From Ferruginibacter sp. HRS2-29 (GTDB lineage Bacteria; Bacteroidota; Bacteroidia; Chitinophagales; Chitinophagaceae), in NCBI RefSeq assembly GCF_024343615.1, contig NZ_RJUB01000142.1:34111-98110 (forward strand): 64,000 nt of DNA, given 5' to 3'. Position 1 is the first letter of the stretch. Every line of letters starts with the position of its first letter. The notes below the pieces were generated by a model, which was given only the letters and a program-made list of their open reading frames with translations, was not told the origin of the DNA and ran no database searches. The position numbers and the translations under genes were made by a program. Below are positions 57,358 through 64,000 of the stretch, one piece after another.

Positions 57358-57500
57358 ACGGGTTACGGGTTGCGGGTGGATGATCGTTTGCGAAACTTTC
57401 TCTGCGAAACCTTTGCATTCTCCGGCACTCTGCGGTTACAGAAACTTCTCTTTACCGCAGAGAACAAGAGAGAGCAGAGGTTTCGCAGGGATATACCAAA
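57358..57500. repeat. dispersed intergenic repeat, TCTCTGCG/CGGGT words, copy 2
   Basis: Begins with ACGGGTTACGGGTTGCGGGT (three reiterated words), then GATCGTTTGCGAAAC, TCTCTGCGAAACC, CTCTGCGGTTACAG, TACCGCAGAGAACAAGAGAG and GCAGAGGTTTCGCAGGGAT. These blocks occur in the same order at 10089-10260. It fills the gap between the RelA/SpoT gene and the M20 gene. Confidence 0.8.
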
Positions 57501-57514
57501 ACATATTTACTCCG

Positions 57515-58804
57515 ATGATAAAAAAGACAATTCTGCTTATTATTTACTTTTCTCCATTTTTGATTTTTGCGCAGCAACAAAAAATAATTTTCAAAGCATA
57601 CACCGAAGCCGATAAACTCGAACAAAAAGTAATTTCCTGGCGGCGCGATTTTCATGCTAACCCCGAACTCGGGAACAGGGAATTCCGCACTGCGGAGATC
57701 GTTGCCAAACATTTACGTTCACTGAATATGGAAGTCACCACCGGGGTTGGAAAAACCGGGGTGGTGGGAATCCTGAAAGGTGGGCTTCCGGGCCCGGTCA
57801 TTGCACTGCGTGCGGATATGGATGCACTGCCGGTCACGGAACGCCCTTCTCTTCCATTCGCCTCAAAAGTGACGACCACCTACAATGGAAAAGAAACAGG
57901 CGTAATGCACGCATGCGGCCACGATGCCCATACCGCCATCCTGATGGGTGTTGCGGAGATATTGTCGGTCATGCGGAAGGATATCAAAGGTACCATCAAA
58001 TTTATTTTTCAGCCGGCGGAGGAAGGTGCGCCTGCAGGCGAAGAAGGCGGTGCCAAACTGATGGTGAAAGAAGGTGTGATGGAAAACCCTAAAGTGGATG
58101 TCGTGTTCGGGTTGCATACGGATGCCCTTTCGCCCGCAGGGCAGATCTTATACAAACCAGGCGGCTTTATGGCGAGCGCCTGCGACATGAAGATCATCGT
58201 GAAAGGAAAAGGTTCGCATGGCGCTGCGCCGTGGATGAGTGTAGATCCTGTGGTGACTGCTTCGCAGATCATTTCGGCACTACAAACCATTGTGAGCCGC
58301 AATGTAAACCTTACAGAAAACCCTGCGGTGATCAGCATCGGTTCCATCAGCGGAGGCAACAGATTTAACATCGTTCCCGAACAAGTGGAAATGCTTGGAA
58401 CGGTTCGCACATTTAATGAAGACGATAGAAAAATGATCTTTACCCGCATCCGCGAAATAGCCACCAACATTGCCGAAGCAAATAAAGCCACCGCGGAAGT
58501 CTTACTTCCTTTGAGCGTAGAATTTCCGGTGACTTTCAACGACTCTTCATTGGTGCAAAAAATGTTGCCCTCCCTTCAGAATGCCGCGGGTATTGCTAAT
58601 ACTGTACTGACACACCCGGTTACAGTTTCCGAAGATTTTAGTTATTACCAGCAGAAAGTTCCGGGGCTATATTTTTTCATCGGGGGCCGCCCGGTCAATG
58701 CCGCTCCTACCAGCCATCATACGGCAGATTTCTTCCTGGATGAAAGCAGTTTCAAAGTAGGGATGAAGGCGTTTCTGGCGCTGGTGTTTGATTATGGCAA
58801 ATAG
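57515..58804 (+). CDS. exported M20-family amidohydrolase
   Basis: A 429-residue metallo-amidohydrolase with an N-terminal signal peptide (MIKKTILLIIYFSPFLIFAQ). The metal-binding motifs are ALRADMDALPV, CGHDAHTAILMG and FQPAEEGAPAG, with a late VSEDFSYY. The family removes acyl groups from amino acids or hydrolyses aminoacyl conjugates such as hippurate or IAA-amino acids. The signal peptide implies a periplasmic or outer-surface site. The ATG at 57515 is set by the signal peptide; the longer frame runs through the repeat. Confidence 0.9.
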   Translation: MIKKTILLIIYFSPFLIFAQQQKIIFKAYTEADKLEQKVISWRRDFHANPELGNREFRTAEIVAKHLRSLNMEVTTGVGKTGVVGILKGGLPGPVIALRADMDALPVTERPSLPFASKVTTTYNGKETGVMHACGHDAHTAILMGVAEILSVMRKDIKGTIKFIFQPAEEGAPAGEEGGAKLMVKEGVMENPKVDVVFGLHTDALSPAGQILYKPGGFMASACDMKIIVKGKGSHGAAPWMSVDPVVTASQIISALQTIVSRNVNLTENPAVISIGSISGGNRFNIVPEQVEMLGTVRTFNEDDRKMIFTRIREIATNIAEANKATAEVLLPLSVEFPVTFNDSSLVQKMLPSLQNAAGIANTVLTHPVTVSEDFSYYQQKVPGLYFFIGGRPVNAAPTSHHTADFFLDESSFKVGMKAFLALVFDYGK

Positions 58805-58852
58805 CAGTCATTGTGAGGAACGAAGCAATGACGGTTCTATTAAGCATCTTCT

Positions 58853-58889
58853 AAAATTCGTGTAATTCGCTATAATTCGTGTAATTTCA
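58853..58889 (+). repeat. ATTCGTGTA tandem words
   Basis: AAATTCGTGTA, ATTCGCTATA and ATTCGTGTAATTTC are degenerate tandem copies of the word seen at 11307-11341 and 39790-39830. Confidence 0.6.
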
Positions 58890-58907
58890 TCCCCTAAAAT
58901 ATTCACC

Positions 58908-59150
58908 ATGCAAGAATTAATTACATTGCTTACAGAAAAAGCAGGTATCAGCGCCGAGCAGGCTTCTAAAGTTTTAGATACAGTTAAGGATTTTGTAAAA
59001 GACAAATTTCCGATGATGGCAGGTGCGGTAGATAATCTGCTCGGAGGCGATGCCAAACCTGAAAGCGGTGCCAAAGCAGAAGGCGGCAGCGATTTTTTGA
59101 GCGAAGCCACAGATAAGCTGAGCAACCTTTTTGGCGGCGATGCAAAATAA
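58908..59150 (+). CDS. small helical protein, DUF2780/DUF937-like
   Basis: An 80-residue protein with a helical N-terminal half (LITLLTEKAGISAEQASKVL, DTVKDFVKDKFPMMAGAV) and two LLGGDAK / LFGGDAK motifs around a Gly/Ala/Lys-rich linker. It resembles small proteins of the DUF2267/DUF2780 kind. The function is unknown. ATG 58908 is the only reasonable start. Confidence 0.6.
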   Translation: MQELITLLTEKAGISAEQASKVLDTVKDFVKDKFPMMAGAVDNLLGGDAKPESGAKAEGGSDFLSEATDKLSNLFGGDAK

Positions 59151-59197
59151 TTTTCCAAAATGGATGGCTGCCGTAAAATACTTTGCAGCCATCCGTT

Positions 59198-59560
59198 TTA
59201 ATTTTCGTTACAATACTTCAGGATAGCGTCTATATCCGCATCAGAAAGATGAGGCATCGCCATCATAGGGCTCTGGTTATACTTCTCAAACAAGGATCTT
59301 GCATATTCATCCCTTTTGATCACATCTGCAGAATTGCGCACAAATTCATACAGCAGCTTTTTATCTTTCCAGTTTGCTTCAACGCCATTCAGTTTTGGCC
59401 CCACAAAATCGGAAGAAGGCCTGTGGCATTGTGAACAATTCACTTTGTAAAGCTGCTCACCATCCGGGCCTTTCGCCACAGTATTCTCCCCGGCCTTTTC
59501 GCCAGGGTTATTGCAGGCGGCCATAACAATTGCCACTACCGCTACCATATATTTTTTCAT
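59198..59560 (-). CDS. cytochrome c lipoprotein
   Basis: A 120-residue c-type cytochrome. The signal peptide ends at the lipobox MAAC. The haem attachment motif is CSQCH, and the distal ligand region is MMAMPHLSDADIDAIL. A single haem and small size are typical of class I cytochromes that shuttle electrons in the periplasm. No oxidase or dehydrogenase partner is adjacent. The ATG at 59560 is selected for the signal peptide. Confidence 0.88.
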   Translation of the reverse strand: MKKYMVAVVAIVMAACNNPGEKAGENTVAKGPDGEQLYKVNCSQCHRPSSDFVGPKLNGVEANWKDKKLLYEFVRNSADVIKRDEYARSLFEKYNQSPMMAMPHLSDADIDAILKYCNEN

Positions 59561-59654
59561 ATAAAAAATTTCAGACCAGTAATCAGGATTTGCTCCATAA
59601 AAAAACCATCCCAAAATTACGGAATGGCTTTTTGATTATTTACAGTAAATGTGA

Positions 59655-60068
59655 TTACCTTCTCAGGTAACTTGTTACGACATTATAATTTGTTGGATTC
59701 AGCTGGTATTTAATGCTGCCGATCAGCCTGCTATTGGTAAGTGTTTGTAATGTAAACGTATCGGCATCTATCTTGATCTGCGATTCGTTCAGCAATTCGT
59801 ATGATGCCGTATCCGGCTCATCTGTACCGAATTTGGAATATACTTTTCCATCACTGCGAAAATCTACATAATCATTACCTGTACCCGGGGTACTTACCGT
59901 ATCATCCGAAGAAGTGGTAACGGTTCTCACAGTAGTGCTGTCCACCAGCCAGATGTGTTGTAATCTTTCCTGTGCAATTGCTTTAGGATCGTCCGCATCG
60001 TCTTCGCAGGAAGCCATCGCTACGCTACCGATCATTAAGCCGAGGGTGATTTTCAGAAGTGTTTTCAT
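59655..60068 (-). CDS. lipocalin-like lipoprotein
   Basis: A 137-residue lipoprotein with lipobox MASC at residue 21. The mature part has a short acidic tether (EDDADDPK), a Thr/Ser-rich stretch, and alternating strands (VDFRSDGKVYSKFG, YELLNESQIKIDADTFTL), in line with the lipocalin-like domains common in Bacteroidota lipoproteins. Ligand unknown. The same strand as the cytochrome gene, 94 bp upstream of it. Confidence 0.6.
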   Translation of the reverse strand: MKTLLKITLGLMIGSVAMASCEDDADDPKAIAQERLQHIWLVDSTTVRTVTTSSDDTVSTPGTGNDYVDFRSDGKVYSKFGTDEPDTASYELLNESQIKIDADTFTLQTLTNSRLIGSIKYQLNPTNYNVVTSYLRR

Positions 60069-60171
60069 GATATTTGTTTTAGGAGGTTAAGAACGCAACC
60101 TGTTTCAAGGATTGCGCCAAAGCGCTCATAATGTGGAAAACTCCACTGGCAAAACCCGTATAACAAAATTA

Positions 60172-61317
60172 TCACTTTAATACTTCCCTGCTGATCACAA
60201 GTTTTTGGATTTCGCTGGTGCCTTCACCGATGGTGCAAAGCTTACTGTCGCGATAAAATTTTTCTACCGGGAAATCTTTGGTATATCCATAACCGCCGAA
60301 TATCTGCACGGCATCCGTACTTACTTCTACCGATATTTCGCTGGCGTAATATTTTGCCATTGCCGCCTGTTTTGTCATGGGCAGGCCTTTCATTTTCAGG
60401 TCGCAGGATTGGTTGATGAGCAGTTCCGCACATTCGATCTTGGTAGCCATATCCGCCAGCTTGAATGCGATGCCCTGGAAATTTGAGATCGGCTGATCAA
60501 ACTGGTGGCGTTCTTTGGAATATTGCACGGACGCTTCGTATGCCCCTTTGGCGATACCGAGGCTCAATGCCGCGATCGATATCCTCCCGCCATCCAGCAC
60601 TTTCATACTTTGTTTGAAACCATCGCCGATTTCGCCCAGCCTGTTGCTATCGGGAATGATGCAGTTATCAAATATCATTTCAGCAGTCTCGCTGGCACGC
60701 ATGCCGAGTTTGTTTTCTTTTTTGCCTCCGCTGAATCCCGGCGTGCCGCGATCCACGATGAATGCGGTGCAATTATTCTTTGCCCTAGGTTCGCCGGTGC
60801 GGCAGATCACTACAGCCACATCGCCACTGCGGCCGTGTGTTATCCAGCTTTTGGTGCCGTTGATGATCCAGTTGTCGCCATCCTTAACAGCAGTGGTTTT
60901 CATATTACCCGCATCGCTGCCGGTATTGGGTTCTGTAAGCCCCCATGCACCGATGAATTCTGCGGTGGCAAGTTTGGGAAGATATTTTTGCTTTTGTTCT
61001 TCGTTTCCGAAAGTGAGGATATGACCGGTGCAAAGTGAATTGTGTGCTGCCAGCGACAGGCCGATAGAGCCGCATACTTTAGCTATCTCCTGTATCACCA
61101 CACTGTATTCGAAATAACCGAGGCCGGTGCCGCCGTACTGCTCTGGCACGAGCACTCCCATCAATCCCAGTTTGCCCATTTCTTTAAAAATATGCAGGGG
61201 AAACTCCTGGCTTTCGTCCCACTCCATCAGATGTGGCTTGATGTATTGCTGCGCAAAATCGCGTGCGGACCGGGCTACCTGTTGGGTGAGTTCACTGGTT
61301 GTAAAGTTCATATGCAT
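60172..61317 (-). CDS. acyl-CoA dehydrogenase
   Basis: A 381-residue FAD enzyme that introduces the first double bond in fatty or branched-chain acyl-CoA oxidation. Landmarks are GAWGLTEPNTGSDAG, GTKSWITHG, and the C-terminal GGYGYTKDFPVEKFYRD with the catalytic Glu in GEGTSEIQ. Length normal. It cannot be assigned to chain length by eye. Two ATGs are close together (61317 and 61311). No other beta-oxidation genes are adjacent, apart from the distant 3HCDH-like fragment at 21209. Confidence 0.93.
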   Translation of the reverse strand: MHMNFTTSELTQQVARSARDFAQQYIKPHLMEWDESQEFPLHIFKEMGKLGLMGVLVPEQYGGTGLGYFEYSVVIQEIAKVCGSIGLSLAAHNSLCTGHILTFGNEEQKQKYLPKLATAEFIGAWGLTEPNTGSDAGNMKTTAVKDGDNWIINGTKSWITHGRSGDVAVVICRTGEPRAKNNCTAFIVDRGTPGFSGGKKENKLGMRASETAEMIFDNCIIPDSNRLGEIGDGFKQSMKVLDGGRISIAALSLGIAKGAYEASVQYSKERHQFDQPISNFQGIAFKLADMATKIECAELLINQSCDLKMKGLPMTKQAAMAKYYASEISVEVSTDAVQIFGGYGYTKDFPVEKFYRDSKLCTIGEGTSEIQKLVISREVLK

Positions 61318-61332
61318 TCAATCGTTGAAGGG

Positions 61333-61340
61333 CAAAAATA
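61333..61340 (-). promoter_or_regulatory. -7 promoter box of the acyl-CoA dehydrogenase gene
   Basis: Minus-strand TATTTTTG matches TAnnTTTG and lies 15 bp before the upstream ATG. Confidence 0.45.
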
Positions 61341-61442
61341 GCCGAATATCCTTTATGCCGGTACATTAAGTTTGATGATACTACAAGGACTTAAAAAAAA
61401 CGTTACCTTTTCACAATTAATTATTTTACCATTAACCGGCTT

Positions 61443-64000
61443 ATGAAGTACCTTTTACATACCTGCATTTTAATCTTATTATTATCTGTATCCGTAGACC
61501 TGTCTGCGCAAATGGCCTTTGGCTGGTCCAGGGCCTACGGTGGCAATGGCAGTGATTATATGGGGAAAATTGCTGCCGACTCCCGAAATAGTGTGTACAG
61601 TTACGGTATGATCAACAGCCCTTCCATACAGGTTGGCTCCTCGTCCTACAGCAATCTGGGAGCAACGGATATTTTGTTGATAAAACATGATACACTTGGT
61701 AACCTGCAATGGTCAATAAAATTTGGTGGTACAGGTGTAGACAGTGTCGGCAACATATCTACTGATGGCAGTGGAAATGTGGTAATCTCCGGCTCTTTCG
61801 AAAATTCCATCAGCATTGGTAGCTCTACATTCACCAGCAGCGGCGCAAGGGATAATTTTATTGCGAAGTTGGATAAAAATGGAAATATATTGTGGGCCCG
61901 GCATATAGCCGGCGTTGGAAACGAAAGGGCAGTATACGTAAAATGCGACCAGGCAGATAATGTTTATGTGACTGGTAGATATACCGGCACACCAGTAACC
62001 GTTGCCGGAACTACGATGCCGGCCAGTTCTACATATAATGTATTTTATTGCAAACTTGATAATAGCGGAAACCTTGTATGGGGAAAACAAAGTAGTACCC
62101 AAAATAATCTTTCTGTTTACGACCTCGAACTTTCATCCGATCAACGCAGCATCGTGCTTTTCTGTTCGGTAACAGGACATGTAAATTCTTCAAATGTCAC
62201 TTTCAGTACCCCAGGAACGTTTGTACCCCTTGCGAGCGACCAGACTTATCTGAGTGCCCGAATTGGCACTGATGGAAGTTTCATCAGCCAGGGAGCATCC
62301 CTACGCCAGGGGGCATATTATAATGCTACCGGAGCAGCATTGTACGGTCCGGATAACTGCCAATTGCTTACAGGTAGTCTTACAGGCTTATCCGGCACCA
62401 ACTGGGCCTACCTTGAAAAAACAAATCCTATTCCCGCTACGCTCAAAACTGTTTTTACGGGCACGCTTTCCACCATACCATTCCAGGAAAGTTTTGTACG
62501 TACCAGGGATCTCACTTACACAAAAAACGGTAAAATTTATGTAGTCGGATATGATGAAGGAATATCCATTTTTCCTCCGGGTTATTATGCCGGCATATCA
62601 GGCAAAACACACTTACTTGTCTGGGAAACAGACACACTGTTATCTACCACCGATGTTCTTTTATCGCCACCTTATAATAATGGCCTCGGCCAATTCAGTT
62701 CGGTAGCTGTGGATACATTGACCAATTCTCTTTATTGTGCGGGCACTATAGCGATCACTCAATCAGGTGGCCCTTTAATCCTGCGCCGCGACACGCTCAC
62801 CGGGTATGCCTCAAATGATTTTCTGATATCAAAAATCAGTATCAACGGTTACCTGCCAGACGAACCACCCTTTATAGAAGTTGGCAGGGACACATTTCTT
62901 TGCGCAGGTAATTCGGTCAACATTGGCGATCCCGCAGGTGCCCGGTTTGGTGTAGCACCCTACCAGTATTCCTGGTCGCCTGCTATCGGACTTGCTGATC
63001 CCAATGCTCCCTATACATCAGCAACTCCGCCCACTTCACAAACATATGTTCTTACTACAACGGATGCCGCTTCACAGGTTTCTACGGACACGATCCGCAT
63101 TACCGTAGCGACAGCTCCTGATCCGCTAACCGTTACCGCAAGCGGTGCTCTCACGTTCTGCGAGTACTCCACCGGGGTTACCCTTACTGCCAGCCCGGCC
63201 CACCAGTATTCCTGGAGTACAGGTCAAACAACGCGAAGCATTGTTGTTAACAGAACCGGCTCTTACACCGTCAGGGATTCATTGGGAGTAACATGCAAAA
63301 GCGCCACTTCAGTACCAATCGTAACCAATGCCTTTCCACGGCCCGAACAGCCTACGATTACTCCTTCCGGTGTGGTCACTATGTGCCTGGGAAATCCGAC
63401 CCCACTTACCTCTAGTCCCGGTGATCAATATTTATGGTACCCTGTTGCGGCTACAACACAAACCTTCACCCCCAGTGTAAGCGCAAGCTACTGTGTGACT
63501 ACCAGAAGCAACCAGGGTTGCCTGAGCCTTCCTTCCTATTTTGTAGTGGTCAATTTTGTAGCACCGCCAGCAACGCCGGCCGGGATTACAGCCAGCGGAC
63601 CGCTTACCTTTTGTGAAGGCGGCAGCGTTACGCTCACAGCTCCCGTACTTGCCGCGGGCCATATACCTCTGTGGAGCAACGGCGAAACAACCCAGAGCAT
63701 TACCGTCACAAGTACGGGAGGTTACTCAGTTAAGGATTCTATCCCGTCAGGTTGTGTGAGTGAATGGTCTTTGCCGGTAAACGTCATCGTAAACCCTTTG
63801 CCTCCGGCACCTGCTATTACCACCAGCGGGCCTGCTACGTTTTGCCAGGGAGAAAGCCTTACGCTGACCGCCGGAAATATTGACGCAGGACATGTTTATA
63901 GCTGGAGCAATGGCGCTGCTTCTCAATCAATCATTGCAAATACTACGGGCAATTATACTGTCAGGGACTCTATACCGAACGGATGCGTAAGTGTTCCTTC
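61443..64000 (+). CDS. large secreted protein with beta-propeller-like and repeated Ig-like domains (partial)
   Basis: At least 852 residues, cut by the window end. A signal peptide (MKYLLHTCILILLLSVSV...SAQ) is followed by a region to about residue 470 with SBBP-like propeller repeats (GWSRAYGGNGSDYMG, WSIKFGGTGVDSVG, WARHIAGVGNERAV). From about residue 480 there is a PKD-like segment, then at least four modules of 70-78 residues. Each has the pattern ITASGPLTFCEGGSVTLTA, YSWSNGE/A, ITV..TGGYSV+DS and GC. These are Ig-like domains typical of type IX-secreted surface proteins or adhesins. The C-terminal sorting domain would lie outside the window. Confidence 0.8.
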   Translation, partial: MKYLLHTCILILLLSVSVDLSAQMAFGWSRAYGGNGSDYMGKIAADSRNSVYSYGMINSPSIQVGSSSYSNLGATDILLIKHDTLGNLQWSIKFGGTGVDSVGNISTDGSGNVVISGSFENSISIGSSTFTSSGARDNFIAKLDKNGNILWARHIAGVGNERAVYVKCDQADNVYVTGRYTGTPVTVAGTTMPASSTYNVFYCKLDNSGNLVWGKQSSTQNNLSVYDLELSSDQRSIVLFCSVTGHVNSSNVTFSTPGTFVPLASDQTYLSARIGTDGSFISQGASLRQGAYYNATGAALYGPDNCQLLTGSLTGLSGTNWAYLEKTNPIPATLKTVFTGTLSTIPFQESFVRTRDLTYTKNGKIYVVGYDEGISIFPPGYYAGISGKTHLLVWETDTLLSTTDVLLSPPYNNGLGQFSSVAVDTLTNSLYCAGTIAITQSGGPLILRRDTLTGYASNDFLISKISINGYLPDEPPFIEVGRDTFLCAGNSVNIGDPAGARFGVAPYQYSWSPAIGLADPNAPYTSATPPTSQTYVLTTTDAASQVSTDTIRITVATAPDPLTVTASGALTFCEYSTGVTLTASPAHQYSWSTGQTTRSIVVNRTGSYTVRDSLGVTCKSATSVPIVTNAFPRPEQPTITPSGVVTMCLGNPTPLTSSPGDQYLWYPVAATTQTFTPSVSASYCVTTRSNQGCLSLPSYFVVVNFVAPPATPAGITASGPLTFCEGGSVTLTAPVLAAGHIPLWSNGETTQSITVTSTGGYSVKDSIPSGCVSEWSLPVNVIVNPLPPAPAITTSGPATFCQGESLTLTAGNIDAGHVYSWSNGAASQSIIANTTGNYTVRDSIPNGCVSVP

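Overview
The window reads as chromosomal DNA of a Bacteroidota bacterium, most likely of the Chitinophagaceae or a close relative. The grounds are the gliding genes gldE and gldD beside ssb, mutY, HU and rng; an IspG of 662 residues with the long Bacteroidota insertion; families largely confined to the phylum (DUF3098 after ftsX, DUF3109); many Cys-lipobox lipoproteins with Bacteroidota-style signal peptides; and repeated TAnnTTTG boxes, the -7 promoter element of this phylum, ahead of genes. No taxonomic search was possible. Nearly all genes are housekeeping or envelope genes. No phage, plasmid, CRISPR array or classical insertion sequence was seen.

Layout. 1-10 kb: an L,D-transpeptidase-like protein, dxs, an AsmA-like membrane protein, an M23 peptidase, a RAYT transposase flanked by palindromes, and leuS. 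10-22 kb: ftsX-DUF3098-uppP, an MFS carrier, an MBL hydrolase, a collagen-like lipoprotein, a flippase-like protein with a DUF3108 protein, ruvC, a HIT protein, greA, a ridA/hydroxyacid dehydrogenase pair and tsaB. 22-30 kb: an ArsR-type regulator, an MBL-rhodanese persulfide dioxygenase, a four-gene membrane/two-component operon with a divergent LuxR-type regulator, and two tandem LpxL-like acyltransferases. 30-37 kb: nadB, ispG, a fused BatB-BatC protein, a class D beta-lactamase and a DUF3109 protein. 37-44 kb: the gldD-gldE-ssb-mutY / HU-TPR-AURKAIP1-like-rng cluster. 44-52 kb: an LpoB/COG3014 lipoprotein pair, small envelope proteins, tRNA-Leu, tig and proBA. 52-55 kb: the most accessory-looking part, with an orphan HsdR-N/COG2810-type nuclease and an exonuclease VII large-subunit-like protein split by one in-frame stop. 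55-64 kb: a RelA/SpoT enzyme, an M20 amidohydrolase, a cytochrome c, an acyl-CoA dehydrogenase and the start of a large surface protein cut by the window edge.

Two things stand out. First, the intergenic DNA is dense in long imperfect palindromes whose arms are reiterated 7-14 bp words. The word differs from locus to locus (GTTGACTAC, ATGATCT, GTGAATG, AGTCAAT, GGATAAT, GTTCAAA, ACGAATT and others), and the 3' arm often contains or touches the stop codon of the adjacent gene. One word family flanks the RAYT transposase on both sides and reappears near 2.9 kb and 52.3 kb, so part of this may be a REP/RAYT system. Second, the split ExoVII-like protein keeps all four catalytic residues and adds a C-terminal membrane anchor, next to a PD-(D/E)xK nuclease. 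It is a candidate undescribed nuclease module.

Gene calls rest on motif recognition by eye. Start codons were chosen from signal peptides, family N-termini and promoter positions, so several are shorter than the longest open frame.
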